Below, in pieces: positions 24,681 to 32,021 of a DNA stretch of 36,693 nucleotides. Made by a program: the position numbers and the translations under genes. The DNA comes from JAJKIV01 sp036274195 (GTDB lineage Bacteria; Gemmatimonadota; Gemmatimonadetes; Gemmatimonadales; Gemmatimonadaceae): positions 1 through 36,693 of the forward strand of contig DASUGD010000131.1 of assembly GCA_036274195.1 (NCBI GenBank), read 5' to 3'. The notes beneath the pieces are model-generated. The model searched no databases. It had not been told where the DNA came from and was given only the letters and a program-made list of their open reading frames with translations. Positions within the stretch are counted from its first letter, which is position 1. Every line of letters begins with the position of its first letter.

Positions 24681-25013
24681 TCAACCGTGGGGTGGCTCGG
24701 CAAGCGCCGAGATCCTCGCCAGCGCGTTACCTGTGCGTGCGTCGAGTTCGCGCGGGTCGTCGGCGGCTGCCTCGAAGACGTAGGTGACCAGCGCGTCGAC
24801 GGCGAGCAGGTCGAACCCGGCGCTCCGCGTTAGGCATCCGCCGCGCAGCAGGTCGGTCATCGCGGCAAGGGCGGCATCGAGCAGCGCGTCGGCGGCGGGC
24901 TTGGGCGCGCGCGCCGCGTGTGCAGCCAGCGCTTCGATGCGCGACAGCAGGTGAGGCGGCGGCGCCGGGCTTCGCCCGCGAATCCAGGCGGACAGCGGCG
25001 CGGGCGCCGTCAC
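24681..25013 (-). CDS. Small unknown protein between alaS and the GGGPS gene
   Basis: Unrecognised protein of 110 residues from the GTG at 25011-25013, 10 nt after the alaS stop; a TTG at 25037 would add 8 residues. It is Ala/Leu-rich and mostly helical (HLLSRIEALAAHAARAPKPAADALLDAALAAMTDLL, then LLAVDALVTYVFEAAADDP). It has no signal peptide and one Cys (GGCLTRSAGFD). Its stop is 2 nt upstream of the GGGPS ATG or overlaps the TTG. The CCTAACG word at 24828 encodes Leu-Thr. The layout suggests a real, co-translated gene, but its role is unknown. Confidence 0.62.
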   Translation of the reverse strand: MTAPAPLSAWIRGRSPAPPPHLLSRIEALAAHAARAPKPAADALLDAALAAMTDLLRGGCLTRSAGFDLLAVDALVTYVFEAAADDPRELDARTGNALARISALAEPPHG

Positions 25014-25023
25014 GTGCGCACGC

Positions 25024-27819
25024 TCATGCCGCGCCAAGGAGGCCGCGCACGATCTCCGGCAGGCGGCCTAACGCCTCGGGGATCCTCGCGGCGTCCGGGA
25101 CGCCCGCCTGCGCCATGTGCGGCTTGCCGCCCCCGCGCCCGCCCGCCGCGGCCGCGAGCTCCTTGATGACCGCATCGGCACGGACGCCGCGGTCGCGGGC
25201 GTCATCCGTCACGACCGCGAGCAGCGTGCTCCGTCCGTCATCGAACGTCGCGCCCAGTGCCGCGACGCCGGTCTTCAGTCGCTCCCGAACGGCGTCGCCC
25301 AGCGCCTGCAGCGACTTCACGTCGGGCACCGACACGACGCTGGCGACGAGCCGCATCCCGTCGATGGGCGTCGCGGTCGACACGAGGCGCTCCACGGCGT
25401 CGCCGCCACCGCCGCGCATTGCCTCGTCGAGCCGCTTCTCGAGCTGACGCTTTTCCTGCAGCAGCGCGTCGACGCGTTGTGCGACGGCGTCGCTTCCCGG
25501 CCCCGCTGGAAGCGTGACCTTCACCCGGTCCGCAATGTGGGCGAGCGCGCGCTCGCGATCGCTCATGAGCTCGAAGGCCCGAGGACCCGTGAGCGCGACG
25601 ATGCGACGCACGCCCGCCGCGACGCCGGTCTCGCTCACGATCTTGAACAGCCCGATCTCGCTCGTGTTGCGCACGTGCGTGCCGCCGCAGAGCTCGACCG
25701 AGAGACCCGGAATCGTCACGACACGCACGACGTCGCCGTACTTCTCGCCGAACAGCGCCATCGCGCCGCCCGCAACCGCGTCCTTGTACGCCTTCTGATC
25801 GAGCACCACGGGCACGGCCGCCCAGATACCACGGTTCACTCGCCGCTCGATCTCCGCGAGCTGCTCCGGCTTGAGTGGGCCATGATGCGTGAAGTCGAAG
25901 CGAAGGCGATCGGGCTCCACGACGGAACCCGCCTGGTGCACGTGCTCGCCCAGGACGTGGCGAAGCTCCGCATGCAGCAGGTGCGTTGCCGTGTGGTTGC
26001 GCTCCGTGTCCTTCCGCCGATCCGACGGCACGCGCGCCGACGCCGGTCCGAACGTGATCTCGCCCGTCAGCTTCCCGATCGCCGCCGTCCGGCCGTCGAT
26101 CTTGCGGACTTCGTTCACATCGACGCGCCACCCCTGGCCCACGATCACACCGCGATCGGAGACCTGGCCGCCGGACTCCGCGTAGAATGGCGTTTCGCGC
26201 AGGAGGACCGCCACCCGATCGTCCTCGAGGTGACGGACCGCGGTGACCAGCGTGTCGATCTCCACGGTGTCGTACCCGACGAACTGCGTCGCTGGCAAGC
26301 CAGGTTCCGTGGTCTCGCTCGGCGTCGCACTGCGCCACCCCGTGACGTCCGCAAGCTCGTCCACGCCGACGCCCAGCTTGCGAGACTTCCGCTCCGCCTG
26401 CGACTGACTCCGCTGCTGCGCGAGCGCTGCCTCGAACCCCGCGATGTCGACGCTGTAGCCGCGCTCGCGCGCCATGAGCTCCGTGAGATCGATCGGGAAC
26501 CCGTACGTGTCGTAAAGCCGGAACGCGTCCTCGCCACTGATGCTGCCGCGCAGATGGGTCGAGCCCTGCGTGGAGCCTAACGCGGGAGCCAGTTGGTCGA
26601 AGCGCGCCATGCCGCCGTCGATCGTCGTGAGGAAACGCTCCTCCTCCGCCCTGGTGGTCTCCAGGATGTGCTGCTTGCGCTGCGCGAGCTCCGGGTACAC
26701 GTCGGACATCTGTGCGACGACCTCCTCGACGAGCGAGACGAGCGTCGGAGCCCGGCGGCCCAGGAGCCACGCATGACGCACGGCACGCCGCAGGATGCGC
26801 CGCAGGACGTACCCGCGCCCCTCGTTCGAGGGAAACACGCCGTCCGCAAGCAGGAAGGCCACCGCGCGCGCGTGGTCCGCGAGCACGCGAAAAGACGCCG
26901 GCTCGACGGCGGCGCCCGTGCTCCTCGCCTTCGCGCCGCCGAGTCCCTCCGGCGAAATCCCGGTGTACGGCAAACCAACGACTTCCTCCGCACGCTTCAG
27001 GAGCGGCAGGAAGAGGTCCGTGTGATAGTTGCTCGTGACACCCTGCAGGGCCGCGGCGATCCGCTCGAGCCCCGCGCCGGTGTCGACCGACGGCTTCGGC
27101 AACGGAACGAGCGTGCCGTCCGGCTGCCGATCGAACTGCATGAACACGAGGTTCCAGATCTCGAGGAACCTGCCCGCCTCGGCGCCCTCCACGAACGCTT
27201 CGGTCGAGAACTCCTTCCGATCGGTCTCGGTCCACTCGCCGCTCGCGTCGGCCGGGAACGTCCAGTCCTTCGCGAGGAACGCGAGGTCCACATAGATCTC
27301 GGAACACGGTCCGCATGGTCCCGTGTCCGCCATCTGCCAGAAGTTGTCTTTCTCGCCGAGCCCGTAGATGCGCGAATCGGAAAGCCCAGTGACCTCGCGC
27401 CAGAGCGCTCGCGCCTCATCATCCTCGCGAAAGACGGTGACGCGCAGGTGCTCCTTCGGCAGCTTCAGATCCTCGGTGACCCACTCCCACGCGAAGCGAA
27501 TCGCGTCACGCTTGAAGTAGTCGCCGAACGAGAAGTTGCCGAGCATTTCGAAGAACGTGTGGTGCCGGTACGTGTGGCCCACCTGCTCGAGATCGTTGTG
27601 CTTCCCGCCGGCGCGCACGCACTTCTGCGCGGTGACGGCGCGACGCCCGTACGTCGTATCCTCCAGGCCGAGGAAGATGCGCTTGAACTGCACCATTCCC
27701 GCGTTGGTGAAGAGCAACGTCGGGTCATCTGCCGGAACGAGCGAGGAGCTGGGGCGCGGTGAGTGCCCGTTGCGCTCGAAGTAACGGAGGAAACGATCAC
27801 GAATCTCGGAAGCTCGCAT
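25024..27819 (-). CDS. alaS: Alanine-tRNA ligase
   Basis: Charges tRNA-Ala. It is full length at 931 residues. The class II catalytic core starts MRASEIRDRFLRYFERNGH, with LLFTNAGMVQFKRIFLG, KCVRAGGKHNDLEQVG and HHTFFEMLGNFSFGDYFK. The editing domain has the zinc-binding HTATHLLHAELR and CGGTHVRNTSEIG. The C-Ala oligomerisation domain ends near GGRGGGKPHMAQAG. Both TTA leucine codons I found (25067, 26576) lie in CGTTAGGC words. The ATG is only about 2 nt from the predicted transcription start, so the mRNA may be leaderless. It heads an operon with the unknown gene, GGGPS, the CpsB-like phosphatase, gmhA and the SDR. Confidence 0.97.
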   Translation of the reverse strand: MRASEIRDRFLRYFERNGHSPRPSSSLVPADDPTLLFTNAGMVQFKRIFLGLEDTTYGRRAVTAQKCVRAGGKHNDLEQVGHTYRHHTFFEMLGNFSFGDYFKRDAIRFAWEWVTEDLKLPKEHLRVTVFREDDEARALWREVTGLSDSRIYGLGEKDNFWQMADTGPCGPCSEIYVDLAFLAKDWTFPADASGEWTETDRKEFSTEAFVEGAEAGRFLEIWNLVFMQFDRQPDGTLVPLPKPSVDTGAGLERIAAALQGVTSNYHTDLFLPLLKRAEEVVGLPYTGISPEGLGGAKARSTGAAVEPASFRVLADHARAVAFLLADGVFPSNEGRGYVLRRILRRAVRHAWLLGRRAPTLVSLVEEVVAQMSDVYPELAQRKQHILETTRAEEERFLTTIDGGMARFDQLAPALGSTQGSTHLRGSISGEDAFRLYDTYGFPIDLTELMARERGYSVDIAGFEAALAQQRSQSQAERKSRKLGVGVDELADVTGWRSATPSETTEPGLPATQFVGYDTVEIDTLVTAVRHLEDDRVAVLLRETPFYAESGGQVSDRGVIVGQGWRVDVNEVRKIDGRTAAIGKLTGEITFGPASARVPSDRRKDTERNHTATHLLHAELRHVLGEHVHQAGSVVEPDRLRFDFTHHGPLKPEQLAEIERRVNRGIWAAVPVVLDQKAYKDAVAGGAMALFGEKYGDVVRVVTIPGLSVELCGGTHVRNTSEIGLFKIVSETGVAAGVRRIVALTGPRAFELMSDRERALAHIADRVKVTLPAGPGSDAVAQRVDALLQEKRQLEKRLDEAMRGGGGDAVERLVSTATPIDGMRLVASVVSVPDVKSLQALGDAVRERLKTGVAALGATFDDGRSTLLAVVTDDARDRGVRADAVIKELAAAAGGRGGGKPHMAQAGVPDAARIPEALGRLPEIVRGLLGAA

Positions 27820-27827
27820 AGTCGAGC

Positions 27828-27857
27828 AATATACGCCGCTCGTGGGAACCCACTCAA
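27828..27857 (-). promoter_or_regulatory. alaS operon promoter (-35 TTGAGT, 18 nt, -10 TATATT)
   Basis: On the minus strand TTGAGT (27852-27857) and TATATT (27828-27833) are separated by 18 nt. The predicted start, near 27821, is almost on the ATG (27819), so the transcript would be leaderless or nearly so. The element overlaps the 5' end of the divergent methyltransferase frame, so the two genes share or compete for this site. Confidence 0.55.
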
Positions 27858-28570
27858 GTCAAAGAGGGAGCGCTTCTTGCAAAGTACGGCGGTCGATGCG
27901 GTCGCAACGATTCAAGGACCTCGTCTTCGCCACGACGACACCGTTCGCTTTGCTGAGCCACGGTGTCTGGAAGCTGCGCCTCGGATCGTCGGTCCCAAAC
28001 CGACTCCGGAAAGGCAGCGACCAGCGCGTATGGCTCAATCTCGGAAGCGGCGCGTCGCCGTATCCGCACTTCGTCAACATCGACATTAACTTCGCGCGCC
28101 GGCCGGACATGTGGCTCGACGTGCGACACGGAACGCCATTCGCCAGCGGCACCGTGGACGCCATCTACACGCGTCACGTCCTCGAGCACTTCTACCACGA
28201 CGAGCTCGTACGCGTCCTGCACGACGCGCGTCGAGTCCTGCGACCGTCGGGCGGGATTCGAATCCTCGTCCCGTCGCTCGAAGTCGCGTGTCGCGCCTAC
28301 CTCGATGGCGATGACTCGGTGCTCATGACGTTTCCCCGCCCGTATCGATCGCGCGGTGGGCAGATCGTGAACCTGCTCTTCTGCGACGGGCAGCACCGTA
28401 TGGGCTTCGACTTCTCGCTCATGCAGGAGCTCCTCGAGGAGGCGGGCTTCACCGACATCGCGATTGCTCCCCGCGCAGAGAGTCGGTTCTTCCCGACCGC
28501 CGTGCTGCGCGACATGGAGCCGGACGAGACGTGGCTCAACACATCGCTCATCGTCGAAGCCACGCGCTGA
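27842..28570 (+). CDS. Class I SAM-dependent methyltransferase (type 11-like)
   Basis: Methyltransferase of up to 242 residues. The SAM-binding Rossmann fold is visible as VWLNLGSGASPYPHFVNIDIN (motif I and the following acidic strand), WLDVRHGTPFASGTVDAIYTRHVLEHF (motifs II-III) and RVLRPSGGIRILVPS. The late segment DGQHRMGFDFSLMQELLEEAGF resembles methyltransferases of surface-polysaccharide loci, so a sugar is a plausible acceptor. The start is uncertain: GTG at 27842 has no Shine-Dalgarno but lies just after an AT-rich box, while ATG at 27896 gives 224 residues. It faces recX, with 25 nt between the stops. It may be functionally linked to the glycan locus that begins at 31182. Confidence 0.82.
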   Translation: MGTHSSQRGSASCKVRRSMRSQRFKDLVFATTTPFALLSHGVWKLRLGSSVPNRLRKGSDQRVWLNLGSGASPYPHFVNIDINFARRPDMWLDVRHGTPFASGTVDAIYTRHVLEHFYHDELVRVLHDARRVLRPSGGIRILVPSLEVACRAYLDGDDSVLMTFPRPYRSRGGQIVNLLFCDGQHRMGFDFSLMQELLEEAGFTDIAIAPRAESRFFPTAVLRDMEPDETWLNTSLIVEATR

Positions 28571-28595
28571 CTGCCACCCCCGTGAACCTCGGCTG

Positions 28596-29246
28596 CTATT
28601 CCTCGGCGCTCGTTGCTTCGCCGGCCAGCTGCCGAACGACACGAGACACGTCGTCCGAGTCGAAGCCACGTCGCGCGAGAAAGGCGAACAGCCGACGACG
28701 GCGCGTGGGCTCGTCGAGTCCACCGAGCGTTCGCCATTTCTTGCGCGCGATTCGCTCGATCGATTCGGCGTCACTGAGCCCATCTTCCTCCACTACCCGC
28801 TCCACCGCTTCGTCCGCCACCTCTCGCGCCACGCCGCGCTTGAAGAGCTCCTGATGCACTCGGCGCCGTGAGGCGCCAACGGACATCTTCGACCGCGCGA
28901 GCTGCCGTGCAAAATCGGCGTCGTCGACAAGGCCGGCTTCGCGAAGCTTCTCGATCACGCGATCCGCGCGCTCGGCCGTCACTCCCTTTTGCACCAGGCG
29001 GCGCTGCAGCTCACGCGCGGATCGAGCGCGGAACGCGAGCAGGTTCAGCGCGCGATCGTACGCCGCGGTGAGCTCGTTGGCCTCGTTCAAATGTGCGGCA
29101 AGCCGGTGGTCGACCACGACGCCGATGCGCGCCTTCGTGGCCGCCAGCGCCTCGGCAGTGATGATCGCGAACTGCCTTCCGTCGACGTCTACGACGTAGC
29201 GTCCCGCCTTGCGCGGATGCTCAATGATCCTGGTAATCGTGGTCAT
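28596..29246 (-). CDS. recX: Regulatory protein RecX
   Basis: RecA modulator of 216 residues that inhibits filament extension. It shows tandem three-helix repeats: AYDRALNLLAFRARSARELQRRLVQKG, then DDADFARQLARSKMSVGASRRRVHQELFKRGV, then RRRRLFAFLARRGFDSDDVSRVV, the usual RecX plan. The extra N-terminal beta segment (TRIIEHPRKAGRYVVDVDGRQFAIIT) is also seen in many RecX proteins. It lies 121 nt downstream of recA on the same strand, separated by a terminator-like hairpin that could lower its expression relative to recA. Confidence 0.9.
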   Translation of the reverse strand: MTTITRIIEHPRKAGRYVVDVDGRQFAIITAEALAATKARIGVVVDHRLAAHLNEANELTAAYDRALNLLAFRARSARELQRRLVQKGVTAERADRVIEKLREAGLVDDADFARQLARSKMSVGASRRRVHQELFKRGVAREVADEAVERVVEEDGLSDAESIERIARKKWRTLGGLDEPTRRRRLFAFLARRGFDSDDVSRVVRQLAGEATSAEE

Positions 29247-29329
29247 CAGACCCCCAACAAAGAAAGAGCCGGAGAGCAGCCCTCTGAACGCGACGGTGAT
29301 CCGGGCACCGACTCATTCAAAGAACAACC

Positions 29330-29351
29330 CTCCGGCCCGATCGAACCGGAG
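29330..29351 (-). terminator. Hairpin between recA and recX
   Basis: CTCCGG (29330-29335) pairs with CCGGAG (29346-29351). On the minus strand the stem is followed by GGTTGTTCTTTG, a moderately U-rich tail. It lies 17 nt after the recA stop and looks like a leaky intrinsic terminator controlling read-through into recX. Confidence 0.55.
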
Positions 29352-29367
29352 CGCGACGTTGCTACGC

Positions 29368-30417
29368 TCAGTCGTCTACCGCGACCTCCGTATCGGCCTG
29401 CAGGTCAGCGGGCTTCATGCCGAGTATGCCCTTCACCTTCTCTTCCACTTCGGCCATCAGCGCCGGGTTGTCCTTGAGATACATCTTTGCGTTTTCGCGT
29501 CCCTGCCCGATGCGCTGCGAGCCATAGCTGTACCATGCGCCCGACTTGTCGATGATCCCGGCTTCCGCCGCGATGTCGAGCACCAGGCTCGCATGGCTGA
29601 TGCCCTCGGCGTACATGATGTCGAACTCGGCCTGCTTGAACGGCGGCGCCACCTTGTTCTTCACGACCTTCACGCGCACGTGCGAGCCGATGACATCTTC
29701 CTTCTCCTTCACCGGGCCGATGCGGCGAATGTCGAGACGAACCGACGCGTAGAACTTGAGCGCCTTGCCACCCGTTGTCGTTTCCGGGTTGCCGAACATG
29801 ACGCCGATCTTCTCGCGCAGCTGATTGATGAAGATGACGGACGTCTTGGAGCGCGCGATCGCGCCTGTGAGCTTGCGAAGCGCCTGGCTCATGAGCCGCG
29901 CCTGCAGACCAACGTGCGAGTCGCCCATCTCCCCCTCTATCTCGGCCTTTGGCACGAGGGCCGCGACCGAGTCGATCACGACGACGTCGACGGCGCCGGA
30001 GCGCACGAGGATCTCGCAGATCTCGAGGGCCTGTTCACCCGTGTCGGGCTGTGAGACGAGCAGACTCTCGACGTCGACGCCCAGCTTCTTCGCATACTCC
30101 ACATCGAGCGCGTGCTCCGCATCGATGAACGCCGCCACACCGCCAGCCTTCTGTGCATTCGCGACGACGTGCAGACAGAGCGTCGTCTTGCCGCTCGACT
30201 CCGGGCCATAGATCTCGGTGATCCGGCCGCGAGGAATTCCGCCGACACCGATCGCCGCATCGAGGTTGATCGCGCCAGTGGGAATCGAATCAATGCGGAC
30301 GCGCGCCGACTCGGCGCCCATCTTCATGATGGATCCCTTGCCGCAGCTCTTCTCGATTTGGGCGATGGCCAGGTTCAGCGCCTTCTTGCGATCGTCCTGC
30401 ACAGTTGAAACAGCCAT
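29368..30417 (-). CDS. recA: Recombinase RecA
   Basis: Strand-exchange and SOS co-protease protein of 349 residues, standard length. The N-terminal helix is followed by GKGSIMKMG, Walker A GPESSGKT (71-78), the Walker B strand DVVVIDSVAALV, and the DNA-binding loops L1/L2 around EGEMGDSHVGLQARLMSQALR and NPETTTGGKALKFYAS. The C-terminal tail is acidic (ADTEVAVDD). The ATG at 30415-30417 is preceded by GGGTGG. A well-spaced promoter lies about 80 nt upstream. I saw no LexA-type box of the E. coli, Bacillus or alphaproteobacterial kinds in the leader. recX follows downstream. Confidence 0.97.
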   Translation of the reverse strand: MAVSTVQDDRKKALNLAIAQIEKSCGKGSIMKMGAESARVRIDSIPTGAINLDAAIGVGGIPRGRITEIYGPESSGKTTLCLHVVANAQKAGGVAAFIDAEHALDVEYAKKLGVDVESLLVSQPDTGEQALEICEILVRSGAVDVVVIDSVAALVPKAEIEGEMGDSHVGLQARLMSQALRKLTGAIARSKTSVIFINQLREKIGVMFGNPETTTGGKALKFYASVRLDIRRIGPVKEKEDVIGSHVRVKVVKNKVAPPFKQAEFDIMYAEGISHASLVLDIAAEAGIIDKSGAWYSYGSQRIGQGRENAKMYLKDNPALMAEVEEKVKGILGMKPADLQADTEVAVDD

Positions 30418-30500
30418 TCATCCACCCATTGTGGTTGTCGTTGAAGCTCTGGCCACGGACCAGAATCTACGCCGGGAGGCGACCCATCCAATACCCGAAG

Positions 30501-30529
30501 AAAATACGAAGCGAATCACGAAAACTCAA
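30501..30529 (-). promoter_or_regulatory. recA promoter (-35 TTGAGT, 17 nt, -10 TATTTT)
   Basis: On the minus strand TTGAGT (30524-30529) and TATTTT (30501-30506) are separated by exactly 17 nt in an unusually AT-rich stretch. The predicted start, near 30494, leaves a leader of about 77 nt. The -35 box overlaps the stop codon of yraN (30526-30528). The same TTGAGT hexamer is used in the alaS promoter. Confidence 0.6.
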
Positions 30530-30900
30530 GCTCTCGAGGGAGGGGTGAAGGCGTTCTCTATGTGCTTGATTCGCACCGCATTGCCCTCCATCAGTACCCC
30601 GATCACGTCGAATCGGTAGCTCTCGTTCGGGCGACCGTGTCGGTCGATCCAGACCGCCGCCGAGCGCACCAGCTCGCGCTGCTTGCGCCAGTGGACGGCC
30701 TCCACCGGATCCGCAAATCGGTCTCCTTTGCGCGCCTTGACCTCGACGAACGCGACCAGCCCGTCTCGCTCCGCCACCAGATCGATGTCTCGATGGCCGC
30801 TTCGGAACCGCCGCTGCAGCACACGCCATCCCCGCCGGCGGAGCCATCGCTCGGCCACCCGCTCTCCCATCTCGCCGAATTCCTGCCGTGCCGCGGACAT
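30526..30900 (-). CDS. yraN: YraN family protein (UPF0102, predicted endonuclease fold)
   Basis: Protein of 124 residues with the PD-(D/E)XK-like fold of the YraN family, whose biological role is unclear though nuclease activity is suspected. Features are GERVAERWLRRRGWRVLQRRFR at the start, GHRDIDLVAERDGLVAFVEVKARK (the D...E-K catalytic pattern), and RRSAAVWIDRH-like and YRFDVIGV segments after it. The ATG at 30898-30900 is only 6 nt from a TATGTT -10 box, so the mRNA may be leaderless. Its stop overlaps the -35 of recA. Some flanking frames extend over the gene on the other strand, but none resembles a protein. Confidence 0.9.
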   Translation of the reverse strand: MSAARQEFGEMGERVAERWLRRRGWRVLQRRFRSGHRDIDLVAERDGLVAFVEVKARKGDRFADPVEAVHWRKQRELVRSAAVWIDRHGRPNESYRFDVIGVLMEGNAVRIKHIENAFTPPSRA

Positions 30901-31181
30901 GGCGCGAACATAGGCGCCCGCGAGGGAAACGCGTCATCGATCGAGCCGGCGCGGTGTCATCCGATTGCAGCGCCGCCGACGCCTGCCTAACGCGCGCGCC
31001 GCGGACGACAGTCCGTCCAATCGGGTTGGAGTCGATGATCCGTGACACGCGGCGGCTTTCGGAACCGCGCTCGACGTACCCGGACGGGACGCGATTTGGG
31101 CCGGACTTCCGATTCCCGATTCCCGATTTCCGAGTTCCCGATTCCCGACGTCGGGTACAACGCTTGCGTTCGCCGTCGGCA
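30901..31181. other. Divergent intergenic region between yraN and wzm (281 nt)
   Basis: No gene is seen. On the minus side TATGTT (30907-30912) is a -10 box for yraN. One GCCTAACG word lies at 30985-30992. A tract of TTCCCGA heptads covers 31107-31150. An open frame on the plus strand runs through this region into wzm from 30888, but it has no family similarity and is rich in Arg/Pro, so I treat it as non-coding. No clear promoter for wzm was found. Confidence 0.6.
31107..31150. repeat. TTCCCGA heptad repeat (GGGAATC on minus strand)
   Basis: About six units of TTCCCGA/TTCCGA stand in tandem, with one base inserted mid-way. The minus strand reads GGGAATC units with four GGG tracts, a potential G-quadruplex. 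Heptameric GGGNATC quadruplex-forming repeats are known from Xanthomonas and Nostoc, and this tract has the same unit. It lies just upstream of the ABC exporter gene. Confidence 0.75.
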
Positions 31182-32021
31182 GTGGCCCACACGTCGATAC
31201 GCCCACACACACTGCGCATCGAGCCCACTCGTGGCTGGGTGGCTCTGCGGCTGCGTGAGCTCGTCGCCTATCGGGAACTGCTGTACTTCCTGGTTTGGCG
31301 CGACCTCAAAGTGCGCTACAAGCAGACAATACTCGGGGTCGCTTGGGCAGTGCTTCAGCCACTGCTCACGATGCTCGTGTTCACGCTGTTCTTCGGACGG
31401 CTCGCCCGGGTCCCGTCCGACGGCGTTCCGTATTCGCTGTTCGCCTACTCGGCGCTCGTACCGTGGACGTTCTTCGCGACGGGACTCACACTCGCGTCGA
31501 ACAGCCTCGTGGGGAGCGCCAACCTCATCACGAAGGTCTATTTCCCCCGACTGACGATCCCGCTCGCGACCGTGCTCGCTGGTCTCGTCGATTTTGCACT
31601 CGCCTTCCCGGTGTTGTTCGGCCTCATGTGGTGGCATGGAGTCACACCAACTGCACAGGTCGTGTGGCTTCCCATGTTCATCGCACTCGCCTTCGCTACC
31701 GCGCTCGGCGTCGGCCTCTGGCTCTCGGCGCTGAACGTCGAGTTCCGGGACGTCCGACACGTGGTGCCGTTCCTCACGCAGCTGTGGATGTTCGCGACGC
31801 CCATCGCCTACCCCAGCAGCCTGCTGCCTGAGAAGTGGCGCACTCTGTATGCACTGAACCCGATGGTTGGCGTCGTCGAAGGCTTCCGCTGGGCCCTGCT
31901 CGGCACGGCGACCCGCCCGGGTCCGATGATTGTCGTCTCCGGTGCCGCCGCCGTCGCGCTTCTCATTGGGGGCGCGTTCTTTTTCCGACGCATGGAGCGC
32001 ACGTTCGCCGATGTCGTCTGA
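31182..32021 (+). CDS. ABC-2 type polysaccharide exporter permease (Wzm/TagG-like)
   Basis: Membrane half of an ABC exporter that moves finished lipid-linked polysaccharide across the inner membrane. From the GTG at 31182 it has 279 residues and about six spans. The N-terminal amphipathic gate helix ELVAYRELLYFLVWRDLKVRYKQT is typical, followed by LGVAWAVLQPLLTMLVFTLFFG, a central VYFPRLTIPLATVLAGLVDF and the late WMFATPIAYPSSLLPEKWRTLYALNPM loop. The longer frame back to 30888 lacks similarity and crosses repeats; TTG at 31164 is another candidate start. It overlaps the ATPase gene by 11 nt. Product clear, start moderate. Confidence 0.9.
   Translation: MAHTSIRPHTLRIEPTRGWVALRLRELVAYRELLYFLVWRDLKVRYKQTILGVAWAVLQPLLTMLVFTLFFGRLARVPSDGVPYSLFAYSALVPWTFFATGLTLASNSLVGSANLITKVYFPRLTIPLATVLAGLVDFALAFPVLFGLMWWHGVTPTAQVVWLPMFIALAFATALGVGLWLSALNVEFRDVRHVVPFLTQLWMFATPIAYPSSLLPEKWRTLYALNPMVGVVEGFRWALLGTATRPGPMIVVSGAAAVALLIGGAFFFRRMERTFADVV

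Noticed and set aside
25238..27316. 692-codon frame on the minus strand inside alaS in another frame
   Set aside because: Composition is extreme (mostly Arg, Gly, Ala, Asp) and it lies wholly within the certain alaS gene.
31107..31150. CRISPR array
   Set aside because: Units are only 7 bp and contiguous, without spacers, and no cas gene is nearby.
30888..31181. N-terminal extension of the Wzm-like permease
   Set aside because: It crosses the heptad repeats, overlaps yraN, and has no similarity to the family, which starts close to the gate helix.
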